Assembly (NCBI GenBank): GCA_050084985.1
Contig: JBITNC010000001.1
Location: 156,054,001 to 156,118,000, forward strand
Direction of reading: 5' to 3'
Length of the DNA stretch: 64,000 nucleotides
From: Nageia nagi
Lineage: Eukaryota > Pinophyta
Shown here in pieces: positions 1 through 14,000 of this stretch (positions within the stretch are counted from its first letter, which is position 1; each line of letters starts with the position of its first letter). Made by a program: the position numbers and the translations under genes. The notes under the pieces were generated by a model. It worked only from the letters and a program-made list of their open reading frames with translations. It ran no database searches and was not told where the DNA came from.

Positions 1-93
1 GATAATAAACTAATCCTTCCTTGAAATGTTTTAGATATTTAATTTTTATTAAAATTGCAAAGAAAATAATCTTCATGTGTGCATGCAACAAGA

Positions 94-375
94 GAGATGG
101 ATGCCAAGATTATCTCATTAGAGGCAAAGGTGACAAGATTGAGTCCCATGGAGGCCTAAGTGGAAACACTATAGGATACACTCTCAAAGAGAGATTCCCA
201 TATTGCTACCCTAGAGCAGTTAGTGAAGAGACTATAGGAGAGGCTTAGTATGCCTCCACTACATCAATAGTGGGAATATATTCAAAGCTAGGATGATAAG
301 ATTGAGACCAAGGAGTGGGAGATCATGACACTAAAGGTTAAATATGCTAGAACCTTTTGGATAGCCATTGAATGA
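94..375 (+). pseudogene. Coiled-coil tail of the antisense PMD-type ORF, copy A
   Basis: Frame 1 on the plus strand reads as a charged, heptad-rich protein broken by several stops, some of them TAG/TAA at glutamine-like positions. Visible pieces include DAKIISLEAKVTRL, IATLEQLVKRL, ERLSMPPL and DDKIETKEWEIMTLKVKYAR. The same pattern, including a [TD]M.P motif after an ER dipeptide, occurs on the minus strand of copy B (43310-43640) and of copy C (about 52950-53470). Relative to gag it lies in the same antisense place in all three. The PMD part that should precede it is outside the window. Function is unknown; a structural or oligomerisation tail of the element's PMD protein is inferred. Confidence 0.6.
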
Positions 376-578
376 CAGCCAATGGGCTATCTAGACACAC
401 CTTAGTGACTAGGGTGAGTGATAGGAATAGGTAGGTTAGGTATAATACTATCAATATGGTAAGTAATGGTGGTAGTGCCCACACCTAGCAAGTTATAGGC
501 AAGTAATGGTAGTAGTGCCCACCCCTAGCGAGTTATAAGGCATTAGGCCCATTGTTGTATACTATGTACTTTTCTAAG

Positions 579-594
579 ATATATATATACATAT

Positions 595-659
<65 letters not shown>
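579..659. repeat. (TA)n microsatellite
   Basis: Nearly uninterrupted TA dinucleotides with a few TACA units at the left, inside the decayed copy A element. The minus-strand tyrosine/isoleucine-rich reading frame across it is an artefact of the repeat. Confidence 0.95.
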
Positions 660-662
<3 letters not shown>

Positions 663-1399
663 TGGTCTCAAACTTGTGTATATGAAATATTTTGTTTATT
701 ATGAATGTGAATGTGCTATCTATTTCTATGAAATGCTGATTGTCTAACACCATGAACCTAATAATGAAATCTAACTTGAAATTCACAAAAGAAAATGAAC
801 TTAATATTTATAAATTATTCAAGATAATGAATACAATTAATCATAATAAAATACACATGCAATATAACTAATAATTATAACAATCAACCTAATCGAATTG
901 AATGAGGTTCTAAGGTACCAAACGGGTCCCAAATGAACATGTTCAAGTTTTTTCTAATAGATGATAAGAAAACTAGTGTAAGACCAGTACAATGTACTTA
1001 AAAATATTCCAAGATAATGGAAATACTATTGTTGAAAACTTTATCCTGTGAAATGTACATCATTAGCTGCATGGGATAGGGCCTACACACCATTGGTGGC
1101 ATATTCAAAATTGACCCAAGCAAGGGAATGAAAGAAAAACTCAAAAACATACATGAACATAGTATAAAATACCTAAAGCACATAAAAATAATTACTTAAA
1201 ATGCACAAAAACATAGAAAAGACCCTACTTAACTAATATACAGTATATGTAGAAATAAAGAAAGTGAAGTAATTACTTTACGTACCTGGGGTGATTTTTC
1301 TACCTAAATACACTTTGTAGAAGTAGGGATGAAAAAGAGGCACCTTTATTTTAGCATATTCCACACCATTAGTGTCATATAGATAGTAATGGATGCTAC

Positions 1400-3662
1400 T
1401 AGCAGCATTCATTTTGGCTCCATTTCTAATCTTGTTTGGGGAAACATGCATGTATCAAGGAGTTTGTACAAAATAATGATGTAACTCATTGGAAACACTT
1501 ACCATTCCAATGCAACCTCTTGGTTGTGAAGGAGGTAGGGGATTAGTAAAAACCCTTAGCTATTTGTTATCAAAATGTATAGGTACAATTTGTTCAGTAG
1601 GTTTAGCATCCATCTTGATAGCTCCTTTATCAATGAAATCCTATATGATATGTCTAAGATTCTTGCAATTGCAAGTTATATGCCTAGGTACCCTATGATA
1701 ATTACAAAATTATTCATATAAAAAATGCATAGGCACACCATTAGGGAACTTGGGTTCAATAATAGGAGGCAACTCAATAACCTCTTCTTTTAATAGAATA
1801 TTAAGAATATTATCAACAGTATCAGTCAAAGGTGTGAATTATTGGCTAGGTTTAGAGTTGGTTTTGTATTTATGAGAAACATTATTTACTTTATATCTAT
1901 TGGTATTCTTAGTAATTGGTTTCTTATTTTGAGTAGTTTGATTGGTACTCATAGTATATAGTTTGTTAATACATGGCTCCTTTTTTATGAAAATATCTAT
2001 CATGTATCCTAATGTCATATCATGGTTAGAGATAACAAACAATCTATATATAGGCAATAAAACATTGACAAAAGCATATTTCAAATCTTGTTCAAGAATA
2101 GTGATCTTATTAGCCATTCATTTCCAAACTTTGACAAAATCATGAACAAATTATTTAGGAAATTATTTAATTTTGCATAAATCCTTGAAATAAACCCTCT
2201 TAGCAATATCATACCAAATTTTTTGTAAAAATAAATGAATCAAATCCTCATACTTTTCAATACTTTTCTCAAGAAGATGAAAATACCACTTTAGTGCATC
2301 ATCTTTCAAACTATGGGAAAATAATTTAGCTAACAAAGCTGGCTGGATCATGCATATATTATATAGCTTCTTCTTGGAACTTTCTAACATGCATCTTAGG
2401 ATCTTGTAAACCATCAAACTTAGTAAATCTAATACTCTTTTTCCCACTAAGGACCTTAGCAAGGATTCTATCAGTTAAAGGTCGCTTTAGACAAGATAAG
2501 AAATCATCATCATCCACTAAAGTAGCTTGGGATATAACATTTTTTGATTATTTAAGTTACTTTTTGGGGATGGTGTAGGGTTTGAGGGGGATTTTGTATC
2601 TTTTTAATTTTAGGCTCATTTAAGTAAATAAATGGACCTATTTGATTGACCCTTTCATGCTTTAGTTTATCTAGTATTTCAGTTAAGACTTCTAACTATT
2701 TCTATGAGGGTTCTTTGTACCAACTAGTAGTATCTTAAACTTCAATAAGGATGCTAGTTTTGATGTTATGTTCTTCTAATGTCTAATTAGATTGTAATTT
2801 GTAAGATTAATTAATGATTTTATCAAGCTATTGGTTGATAAGAGTTTCATGATCTTCTTCTAGAATAATTTTCTTATCTTTAAAATTCATACCTTTTTTA
2901 AAGTGATTAAGCTTAAGGAGGAGGTAGTTGTAATCTTTATCATCTTCATATTGAGGTTCATCCTTGGAATTTTTCTCACTATGATTTTCATCAAGGGGTT
3001 GCATTTCCTCTTCATTTATCTCAAGAGAAAACCTACATCATATATGTTCATGTCGTTAGCACCATGGTCATAGTTTGGCACACTACTAGATCTATCCTCT
3101 TTACGATTAGATACCTTCCATTTTGATATTCTTGTAATTTCATAAGAAAATAGGCTATCTTCTAACTCTACAACCACATAATGTTCTTTAATCAATTAAT
3201 AGTTAGTCAAAATATTAATCATAAGAGGAGCATTATTTGTAAGATAATATTCTAATTTTTTCCTATCATATAACACTTCTTGAATAGACCTAGCATAATA
3301 AGGTATTATATCCAATTCTAGAATTTCATCCTCACTAGTAGAAGAGTTATAATGATTTTCCATGTTATCAAATTTGGAAAGATCAATGGTAGCATATCTC
3401 TAAGGAATTTCACCAATAATATTCATTTTATTGCTATAATGTGAGGATTTAGTGTCACTATGATCATTGGGAAGGGGTTCTTAGATAGGTAAGTTAGGTT
3501 TATGCCGAACACTTCTCATAATCTCACTAAAGTGGACTTTTGATTATCACTATGATCCATTTTTGGAACATAGGTAGAATAAACCCTAGTTTTATCATTC
3601 TCTTTTGCAACTATTTGAAGAGCTTCATCTAAAGGAATGAATAATAGTGAAAATAGATTCAT
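1400..3662 (-). pseudogene. gag-like gene, family 1 copy A
   Basis: Gag-like capsid/nucleocapsid gene. The ATG at 3662-3660 starts MNLFSLLFIP, 50 bases after the primer binding site, and matches the start in copy B. The central part (about 2462-2163) contains DDALKWYFHLLEKSI and a following DL..LFLQK segment, which fits the retrotransposon Gag fold. The next segment (2117-1839) has VISNHDMTLG and a KKE.CI.KLY motif shared with copy B. A zinc knuckle C-x2-H-x4-H-x4-C is read near 1720-1650 (FCNYHRVPRHITCNC). Several frameshifts and stops interrupt it. In the family Gag packages the RNA into particles; this copy cannot encode it. Boundaries are approximate. Confidence 0.7.
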
Positions 3663-3711
3663 GACTTTTTAGAATAAAGTGCTCTAGATGAAGACCTAGG
3701 TGTGTAAGAAT

Positions 3712-3724
3712 GTTGAGTTCACCA
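3712..3724 (-). promoter_or_regulatory. Primer binding site, copy A (tRNA-Trp type)
   Basis: On the minus strand TGGTGAACTCAAC starts three bases after the LTR end. It differs by one base from TGGTGAACCCGAC in the region complementary to the 3' end of plant cytosolic tRNA-Trp as I recall that tRNA, counting a C to T and a G to A as decay. Copy B has a near-identical site at the same spacing. Confidence 0.6.
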
Positions 3725-3727
3725 AAT

Positions 3728-4348
3728 TGTAGACCCAAAATAATGCATAACTAATAAAGGGGATTAATTAATGCACTATTTGGACTATTTTATTGTATTG
3801 ATATACATATATGAAATGTGGTAATAATGATTTATAGGCATACATGTTCATTTTATCTCAATCACATGTTTGATTAATTAATGACATCATACACCAAATG
3901 AAAACATTCATTCATTCATTAGCACATTGTTAATGGCCTAAATAAGACACATCGCTAATGGAATAAAAGAGGTAAAATTGCAATTACAACAAAAGATACA
4001 AGGATGCTCAAATGAATGATTCATCAGATAATGAATGTGTAATAAGATTTAGAAATGATACTCATGTATTACAAATATGATATGCTCTAGGGTCTCCCTT
4101 AGTCTTCCTCTTCATTCTCTTTACATTTATCTTTAGTCTTGTTGTGGATTCTATAGTTTTCTATAGCCTTGATATCTTTTGATGATTATTTTCTAATAAG
4201 GATCCTTCCTCCATTGTTTTGGTTGCCTTTAATGTCTTTATACAGAAACACTTCTATTACAAGATTTTTACCCCTTTTTACATAATACATCATTGAAGAC
4301 CTAAAATGAATTATTTAATAAATAATAATTCACTTTTATGCATCTATA
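3728..4348 (-). repeat. 5' LTR, family 1 copy A
   Basis: On the minus strand the LTR begins near 4348 (decayed TATAGATGCATAAAAGTG) and ends at 3728 with GGGTCTACA. Both ends and the order of AT-rich motifs match the LTRs of copy B. It is about 620 bp against 730 bp in copy B, so it carries internal deletions. Confidence 0.65.
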
Positions 4349-4379
4349 AATATGTTGAAAATGAAAGCACTCCAAAAAA

Positions 4380-7300
4380 TATGTTTGATTATCACTAAGA
4401 ACCCTAGCCTACCGAATGCCCATAAGATCCTCATCCATATCCTCCCATATAGGGTACTATTGGTAAGGATGAAACTTAACATGATTAGGTACAATATGGC
4501 TTAGGACTCCATGATAATATTTGACATATTTTCAAATTTCATCTATAGGATAAATGTAATAATACTCATGCCACCTTTGAACCCCCACCACATAAGGAAC
4601 TACATCTATAAATCTAGGGTTCAGGAGTCCATAAGGACATGTAATGGCTATGTGCTCATATGCCCATACTTGAAGAGTGATGGTAACCATGAAGGAATTC
4701 CTCTACTCTTGAGCATAGAAAAATAACTCCTTATAATTGTAACGCATCCACTTAATCCCATCAACCAAAATCCTACAATTCAAATGTAATTTTTTTTATT
4801 TAATTTAACACTTGAATGATCTAGGAATGGACTAGGCGATCCCACATGAGCTTAATAATGTTGCTAGCTAGTTTAGCACTCACATTGTAAGATTGGTCAA
4901 GAACCAAGATAACCAAATTTGATAAAAAAAATTTGTGTTCACTCCTCAACACTCACCCTATTGAGAAGATGCCTCAAAGGCGACCCCATTATTCCTATTC
5001 CACATACCATGAGTAATAGGCTTTTTGGTCATAGCATAGTGGTTTTTTTTTTTAGGGTTCATACCACCCAAAAGATCACACTTCCACTAAGTTAGCATTG
5101 TCACTTGATGATAACTCTCCATCTCATAGGAGCAAATAGCTTGTCATAGGAAAGCTTCCATATGAGAGGGTAGCATCGCCTATGGAACAATCGTCATACC
5201 CCTATCTGCTATTTACAAGTGGTATGATTACTAGTTAACCTCACCTAGTAATAATATTTTTTTCAATTTATATCCCCACTTGACACACCTACCAGAGGAT
5301 ATGGATCCCTAGCCTACCCATAACTATCGACTAGGTCCACCATGAGGTCTGATGTCCCATGCCCATAACTTGGGGAGTCAAGGATATTAAATAATATCCT
5401 CAAGTGGTTATTTAGTCTAATTTATTATTAAATTTATTGACATCAAAAATCATCCATGACCTAAAAATATAATTTCAACCAAAGAAAAAGGTATGAGACA
5501 CCATGCACAATAATTAACTTTAAAATATTTGACATATGAGCTAAGTTCTAACCTCAATTTATTACTATTTTATTTTGCTCATTAGGCATATAATGGAAGT
5601 CTCAATTTTAAGCTTGCTTAGGAAGTCACATAATTCTATTTATCCCATACTCATTGTATTGTGTATATGGGTCTAGCTTTAAAAATTTCTTATGCATACA
5701 TAATGTAGCAAGTCATGAGGTAAGGTCCTTGCCTACTATTGCTACAAAAGTAATGTGGCACAAAGTGGTCCTCATGAAAAGAATATTTATTTTGCTTATC
5801 ATCTAGCAGTGTAGGTTTATTGGTGAAGAATTCTTTATTGTTTTCCTTGCATTATTGCATCCATCCCAAAAGTTCTTTTGGGTCGGATTATTCTTTTTAA
5901 GATTCTTCATGGTCCTTGGTTGGAATATGGTAGAATCTAAGTGGATTAGGTTTTATATCTTATTACCATACTCCCAAAGTTTTCCCAAAGGATCCCCAAA
6001 TGATCCCATTTGTTTTCATTGGGTCTCATTTGTACCCATTTTGATCTCAAGGGTCCCTAAAATTTCCAAGTGATCCCAAACTATCATTTGAACTCTTAAC
6101 TCAAATTTAGGATTATTTCTACATCGTTGGGATAGTTTTGAGTTTATTGAGATTTTGGACTTATTGGGATTAATGACCTAATCAATGTACTTCTTTTAGA
6201 AGTTTTGATAGAATTATTTACTTAATAAATACCCACTAATCATTTTCATAGAATAACAAATATTAATCTCTACTCCTATTCATGTAATCATCATTAATCA
6301 TAGCATCATAGTATCATTGTCAATAAAAAGGAAACTCATTAAATTATAATGCTAATACTTTACAAAATAAAATAAATTCATTAAAGCATAAAATCAACTA
6401 CTTTTCATTTACCATACAAACAATACAAAATAATGTTTCTAAACTAATACAAGAAGGTCATTCACACCTAGTAGAGTCCATCTCTCTTAATGACATAACT
6501 CTTGAAGTTTCCACTAACAATTACAAAGGAAAATAATAATAAATTATAAAAAAAATAAAAATGTAATACAATTAAGTACATCATATCATCTCATATCCAT
6601 GAATTAGTAATACATCTTTATTTCATTGTGGAACATCTCCATTGAGTAATGGGCATCGAATGACTCCATGGACCTTTGGTGGATGCATCGAGTACTAGGA
6701 GGGAGGAGGATTAAAAAAACCCATTTTGTTTGACCATGATGCAAGAAAATTACATGATTTCTATCTATATACCTTAGGAGGATTTTAGGTCCTTTTTGAA
6801 CTACCTCCTTTCCTTGGTTGTGAGTTTATTAAACATCATGCACTTTAAATTTAATAACTTTTCTTCAAATCATTACTTCATAAATAATCCCCTTCTTTTT
6901 GTCTTCTATTTAAGTATTAGTGATTCATCTCCATAATATTGTTCCACCATATTATGACTTTGTACTATGGTCATTATCACCTTGCTAGTGTATTTATAAC
7001 TACCACTCGAATAATACCAAATTCAAATCTTTTAATTTAATACCAAGAGGTTACATCATACAAGAATTTCTTAATAATAACTATTACTTCTTCAATTTAT
7101 TTCTAACTTAATCCTCCTTTATTATTTACCATACTAACTTTTATTTATTTATTTATTTCATACTCATTGAATATTAATTCTACTTAAAGTATACTCTTGT
7201 GCATTTACTATACTTATTCATCCATCATATGTTTTAGCATAAATAAACTAGAACTTAAAAGTATCTAAAACCATATTCTAATATGCTCTCAATGTTTCAT

Positions 7301-7400
7301 TATAATAACTAAAACCAATATGATTTTGAGTTAATGGAGAGGTTGAGTAGAAGAATCTCAACATTCTATTGTATGTCAAATCACTTTTGTGCCACTGTAC
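4380..7400. repeat. Dispersed repeat R1, copy 1
   Basis: Long non-coding segment collinear with 31300-34900 on the same strand. Anchors: GTTGCTAGCTAG at about 4860 and 31728; the hairpin-like GGATATTAAATAATATCC at about 5385 and its counterpart at 32251; and the CTTAGGAGG...ACTACCTCC block at about 6773 and 34268. The first two anchors are about 530 bp apart in both copies, the last is further away in copy 2. No protein domain, terminal inverted repeat or LTR boundary was recognised, so the class is unknown; an LTR-element internal or untranslated region is one possibility. Limits are approximate. Confidence 0.55.
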
Positions 7401-10380
7401 ACATTAATATTTTCTAAATAATGTTATCTTTCTATTATTAATGGGATAGTATTTGCTCATACATCTTGCATTGCAAGGGCAAACTAGTTGTTTTGGCCAT
7501 TTGGGAAATTAATTTGCCATACCCAAAGGTGACTCATTCTATTCTTAGCATAGAGATGAGGAGATTTATATACTATGATCCAAAAGCACTATGGTTGTTG
7601 CCTCATCAAACATGCTCATAAATTTTACTAAAGTGTAGGCTTCTAATATTTTGGTGTTGATGGAAAACATGGCCACACATAGCAGTTTTAAACTATTATT
7701 TATTTTGTAAACTATTCATTATATGATAAGGATCTATGTTTATATGTCCATCTCATGGTAGGGTGGGTTCTTTAGAGTTACATGAAAGTTAACATTTGCT
7801 AAGAGAAATTGTATGCCATCATATTGGATTTATACCATCAATATCTACACTTTTTATCATATTATATTGGATTCCTTCTTACTCTAAGACCACAAAAATG
7901 AGCATTTGTAGGCCAAGATATGTGTCCAAACTCTACTATATTCATGATCGTAAGATGTAACCAAATGAATGTAAGGAAAAAGGTGTAGTAAGTGGAATAG
8001 CTATACAAAAATCCTCACTTGATCTTTTATCTAATTTAGCAACATCATTTTCCATCATTCATAGCTTGAGAAGATGGTGAAAAGAGAACCAAAGCTTTGC
8101 AATTTTCTTCCTAAATCCTATGCTAGTATGAGTATACTATTCTAGTTTTGATGACATAGGGAGAGGGCTACACATCTTTTTTAAAGCAAGGAGCCTAAGT
8201 AGCCTCATGTTACATTGTATAAATTATTATGAAAAGCTTAGTGGGAGGCATATCAAATCGATGTCTCATGCTTGGAGAGGCCATGGTGCTAGTAAAACCC
8301 TTTCCATTTGGCCATGGAAGATATCTACGAACTGGTCAAATTAACAATATTTTCATAAAGTAATTTATTAGTGCTAATTGAAAAAGGAGACAATATTTCA
8401 AGAGAGGAACACTTATACATAATTCAAAAGCATCTAGCTAAAGTATATCTAAATGATTCCTTTTTAAAATAGTGGTAGTAAATTCTTTTTAAAACCATGA
8501 AAAGGAACATTCATGAGACAAAGTAATTCCAATTAGCATAATTATTAAACATTATGTATTTTCAAATATAAAATACTTATGAAATAAATTTCAAAGAGTA
8601 AGGGAGTGGACCTTAATTTCAAGGGAGAGGGATTGGGCTTCTCTTTGCCTTACACTCTTGCTTGATGGTAGCTTAGTTGCTTGGTGGTGTTTTTTTCTCA
8701 AGGTAATACCCCTTGTATTTATAGCTTCAAGGTGTAAGAATTAGCCAAAATATTTACTATTCCCTTTAAAGAATTAAATAATTTTAAATTCTAAAGTGGA
8801 TATTAAAGAATTAAAAATAATTTCATGGAGTCATCTATATTTTGGAGGTATTTCTTTCAAGTCAAAGTAGGTTACTATTTGACATTATTTTCACTATCCA
8901 CCACATACATGAAAATAAAAAACATGTGCCATTCCTAATAGTTCTTTAATAATTACACAAAATGCCAATTTTTTTTTTTAATACTAAATTTCTCACTAAT
9001 AATGTTTTCACTATTAGCCCTCATGTGGCAATAGTGTAGGCACTTTAGTTTTCACTTTTACCCCTTTTTAAATTTACTTTGCTAACCTTAGGTAGATTTT
9101 CAAATTTAAATAAGGTTTATTATTTTATTCCATTTCAAATTCAAATTTTAAAAAAATATCACAAATGATACATACTCCCTTATCAAATTCATCATCACCA
9201 TAACATTATTTCAAACATGATCCATCCAAATCCTCAATGATACTCAAGGTCAAACAATGTCTTTAGGTGGGTCATAATAGTAACATTGAGCCAATAAAGT
9301 GGGAGCCTAAGTGAAAAACATGCTATATTGTAGCATGTCTACCAAAACCTAAACTAGAAACCATGGGAATGGATCATTCCCTATTCTAGGTAAAGCATAA
9401 TACTGGATCAATCCCATCAAGTAGGAGAATTTGATACTCCCCTACTAGTTGTATCTCCATAACTAAAATACATAATTCCTCTTAAGTGAATCTCAAAAAT
9501 AATATCAACCACTTTGTTAGCTCTATACAAATAAGAAATAGTCATCCGAGCATCTTATCGATTGATGATGTATTGAATCTACTAACCTTGAATAGGAAAA
9601 TGATAGAGACAATAGATTTCCTTTACTGTGATCATCATCACCCCTTTTGAAATATGAAATATGGAGATCATGGAATCCCACCTGTAAAATAAAGTATCAA
9701 TGAGGGGATAATCCCAATGAATATGATCCATGAAGGGTGTAACACCAAATCCCATGCCCTGGAGAAATGCATGATCCTCATCATTGAGAAATAGGCATCC
9801 CTAAGCAATAATGGTAGGATATCAAAATCTAGGGTCAAATACATATCTAACTTGAAATGTTTAAAATATAATATAAAAAACAAAATTATATTAAGAGAGG
9901 AATACTAGTGACTATTATTAAGTTGTAAAATCACTAGAATCCATTGGCTAAATGTTGGCAACTCTAAAAACCTTTGGCCTTGGTTGATGATTGTGGGTTT
10001 CAAAACTTAAAAATTCAAAAAATAATAAAAACTAACCTGATTAAAAAATCTAAATGGTTAAAAATAATCTAAAAATAAAAATAAATATTTTCACAAAGTC
10101 TATTTTTGTATTGACACTAAAAATACCTATTTAAGAAAAAAATTAAAAAGAGAATTTTAAAACCCTATTGATATCTCAAAACCTATGAAGATGAACATCT
10201 ATTTGAAAAATAGAACATATCCAAAAAGTATATTTTGACTTCCTTCCAATAATATATGTTGGATGAAATAGATATGGTCATATTGATAAAGATTGCTCAG
10301 GGAGACTCAAGCAACATAATTAGCATAGGCCTAGACCATTTCAACAAAGCTATAACCTAAACTTTAGGCCTAATTGTAAA
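7400..10380. other. No recognisable gene
   Basis: AT-rich sequence full of stops on both strands. No domain, RNA gene or clear repeat boundary was seen. One LTR-style TATA motif occurs on the minus strand at 8712-8723. Probably decayed element sequence. Confidence 0.5.
8712..8723 (-). promoter_or_regulatory. TATAAATACAAG promoter-like motif
   Basis: Read on the minus strand, TATAAATACAAG is identical to the TATA region of the Tat LTR at 53924-53935 and close to the one in the family 1 LTR at 47017. It may mark a decayed minus-strand LTR, but no LTR ends were found nearby. A chance match is possible in such AT-rich DNA. Confidence 0.25.
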
Positions 10381-10739
10381 TTGGGAGAAGCATGGAAACT
10401 AGTAAGAAGGCAAAACCAACCATCAGATTAGGAAAAAAAAAGAATAAGGAAGCCAACCAATAAGAACTAGTAGGAACATCTAGACAAGATGAGTATAATG
10501 ACATTACATATCCAAGCATAAAAAGCAAGATAGATCTCCTAATGGATGATAAACTTAAATACTAACACAAAATATAGACTCACCCATAAAAGAAAACTCT
10601 TTTCAAGTAATGTATAATATAACAGAAGATGAAAATATAATGATATCACAAGTTGAAAATACTCAACCTCATAAACATATAATTGATGAGGTGGTGGTTC
10701 AATACACAAATGAGATGTCAAGCAACACAAATGTAATCA

Positions 10740-11060
10740 TGCAAATAAAATACTAAGAAGGAGAAGAATAAGAGAAAATCTATGAAGAAAATGAAGCAGA
10801 CACTGAGGAGGATGAAGAGGAAGAATAAGAAGACCATGATCAATTAAAAGCTACTAAAGAAGATGGGAATGTGGAGGATAAGGAAATAAAGAATAAAATT
10901 GAGGAAGAATGATTAAAAAGGAAAAAAGGAATGCCTAGAGCCTCACTGCAAACTACAAAATAAATCACTCTTAAAAGAATCAAAATAAATGTAGCAAAGG
11001 ATAGGAAAAGAGAATCACATTTAGCAAAGAAAAGAGGGAAGCAAGGGAGGAACACTTAAG
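10740..11060 (+). pseudogene. LINE ORF1, C-terminal remnant
   Basis: The plus strand reads an acidic run (EEDEEE type, about 10800-10830) followed by lysine/arginine-rich sequence (KRKKG, KDRKRESHLAKKRGK). This acidic then basic composition, directly upstream of an endonuclease-RT frame, is typical of the C-terminus of ORF1 in plant L1 elements, an RNA-binding protein that coats the transcript. The N-terminal domain was not recognised. Stops break the frame. The minus-strand reading frames across it are shadows. Confidence 0.4.
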
Positions 11061-11099
11061 AGTAGAGTGCCACCAAAAAAAGATGATGATGAACATAAT

Positions 11100-14000
11100 A
11101 TGTTGAAATATTTGGGGATGCAATTTACCTAAGAAGCAAAAGATTGCAAGGGAGTTGAGGATAGATAACAAACTAGATATGCTACTCGTACAAGAAACCA
11201 AGGTCAAGCAACACAAAATATAGAAAATAGCAAAAAATATTTAGAGGGATGCCAAGTATGAGGCTATAACTATAGTGGTAAAAGTAGGTGGACTATGGAT
11301 TATGTGGGATCCTATTAAAGTTGATGCAAAAGAATCCATTACTCCTCCAATAGATTCTTATCTATGAAAGTTACCTGTAAGTATTCAAAATATACTTTCA
11401 TTATGTAAAATATTTATGCCCCTAATCCTTTAATAAGAGAAAGCAATTTTGAGATTTTTTGTTAAATCATAAGAAGATGTTCCCAAATATGCCTTGGCTT
11501 ATAGGAGGAGATTTTAATACACCTTTGAATATAGAAGATAAATATGATGGTAGACTAGACATGACTACCAACATGGAAGACTTTAGAAATTTTCTCAATA
11601 ATAATGCTTTGATTGATCTTAATTTAAAAGGGAATAGACATATCTAGTCAAATAGATGGATTGGAATGGGATTTATACAAAGAATATTGGATAGAATTGC
11701 AGTTACCCAAGGTTGGCTAGATAATTACCCCAATGCTATTCTAAATTCTATATCAAGAATTTCATCGAATCCTAAGCTAATTAAACTCAAGATAAAAAAA
11801 AATTATGAAGAAGGAATCATCATTCAGATTTAAAAATATGTAGATGTCTCATCTAGACTTCAAATATAGGCTTACTAAATGGTGGAAGATAAATATTGAG
11901 GGAACAACCATGTTCTAGTTAACCAAAAAACTTGATGAAGTCAAATGAAACTTGAAGACTTGGAACAAGTAAGTGTTCAAAAATGTGCATCTAAGAAATA
12001 ACCACATGAAAGAAAAATTGGAAAGAATAGAGAATGAAAATCTGTTTACAAGAAGAACTAGTGAGCTCAAAAAAGAAGAGAAATTACTTCTTATAGAGTT
12101 CTATATAACAGTCTCTCAAGAGGAACAACTATGGAGATAAAAATCTAGAGCGACCTGGTTGAAAGAAGGTGAAAAAAACATAAAGTTATTTAGAATCACT
12201 ACCATAAGAAGAAGTTTTAATAGGATCAATGAAATCAAAAGGAAAAATGGAGTTCTAACCTCAGAAAAAAAAAAAAAAAAACAAGAAGTAAGGGGATTCT
12301 ATAAAGGCCTAATATCAATGGATAAAAAAAACAACAATATAGCCAAGAAAAAAATTACTAAAAATTTTCTAAAAATTATAATAGAGTAGAAAAATGAAGC
12401 ACTGCAATAATAAACAATTGAAGAAGAAATCAAATAGGCACTCTATCTAATGGAAGGTGATAAAGCTCCTAGACTAGATAGTTTTCAAGATGGTCTTTTT
12501 CAAAAGAATCAAAAAATTATGGGGAAGGATGTGTGGTATGCAATAAAAGAATTATTCAAAAAAGGAAAACTTCTAAAATGATGAAATAACACTTTCCTCA
12601 CCTTAATCCCAAAGACACAAGAAGCAAAGGAATTCAAAGACTATATACCTATAAGCTTGTGAAATGTTGTTTATAAAATCATTACCAAAATTATGGCAAA
12701 AAGAATAAAGCCAATAATGCCTATAATCATATCCATAGAGCAAGATGTCTTTGTTAAAGGTAGATAGATAATGGATGGAATTATTCAGATGCATGAGGTT
12801 CTTCATTCAATACACAATAAGAAATATTCAACCATGGTGGTTAATTTGGATATGGAAAAGGCTTATGATAGAGTAAGATGGTCTTTTTTGAATCTAGTCT
12901 TAGACAAATTTGGATTTGGAGAAATATGGAGAAAGTGGATAATAAAATGTATATCTTCACCAATGTTTTATATCATCATTAATGGAGAAGCAATAAGCTA
13001 TTTTAATTCTCAAAGAGAGCTTAGGAAAGGAGATCCAATCTCACCTTATCTATTTATCATTATGGTAGAGGTGCTAGGGAGGATGATTAAACAACTCAGG
13101 GACATGGATATCTTGAAAAGGGTATTACCAGCTCCCACTTGTAAGGTAACAACTCATCATCAATTTGTTGACAATACAATTCTTATTGGTAAAGCTAAGA
13201 GAAAATAGGTAATGCTTGTATGAAAAATCATCACACCAAAAGACAAATTTCCAAAATACTAAAATCTTTTTCTTGAATTTCTTAGAAGCAAGTAAGAAAA
13301 CCATAACCAAGATTTGGGGATCCAAGATTGATGAACTATCAACTAGTTACTTGGGAATGCTTTTGTTTATTGGAATACTTAAATCTTGTTACTGAGATGC
13401 AATTCTATAAAAAATCCAAAACAAACTAATAATTGGAAGTTAAAATGCCTAAGCTATGAAGGTAAACTAGTTCACATTAAATCGATGCTCCAAAGTATAC
13501 CTATTTATAGTATGATGGTATTTAAACTACCCATAAATATTAGTGACAAGATAGATAAAATATGCAACCATTTCTTATGGTTAGGAGATTTATAAAAAAT
13601 GAATATTACCCTTGTATGATGGGATCTTGTATGTATGGAAAAGAATCAAGGAGGATTAGGTATAAGGAAAAAGAAGCATGTAAGTCAAGCCTTAAGGGAA
13701 AAATTAATTTGGCAAATTACACATAATGGAAAAAAGAAATGGATCCACACATGTAAGGAAAAATATATGATGGGCTAAAACTGTATCCTAAGAATTCAAA
13801 ATCCACCTTATGGATCACCTTTCTAGAATGGTACAATAATAGTCACCTCAAAGATTCAAGAATCAATGATATGGGAACTAGGTAATGGTAAGGAGATCTA
13901 CATGTGGGAAGATGCCTAGTTGAAGGAGGTACCACTTATTAGAATAAATAATTTCAAATAGGGAGCTTCTTAGGCCTTGCAAAATCAAGGAAGTACAATT

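Larger units (their letters stand above)
1..4348 (-). mobile_element. Family 1 gag-only LTR retrotransposon, copy A (left end outside window)
   Basis: Minus-strand copy of the same family as the complete element at 39325-47509. In transcription order it has a 5' LTR (4348-3728), a primer binding site, a gag reading frame (3662 to about 1400), then the tail of an antisense ORF (on the plus strand, 94-375). The remainder, including the 3' LTR, lies beyond position 1. Gag is recognised by side-by-side comparison with copy B: the N-termini (MNLFSLLF versus MNLFALLF), the central Gag fold and the zinc knuckle line up in the same order. No protease, RT or integrase is seen. The copy is old and broken by many stops. 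Confidence 0.75.

Noticed and set aside
574-786. Minus-strand 70-codon frame rich in Tyr-Ile
   Set aside because: It is the translation of the (TA)n microsatellite.
10539-11216. Several minus-strand frames over the LINE start
   Set aside because: They oppose the ORF1 and endonuclease remnants and have Phe/Leu/Ser composition typical of antisense shadows.
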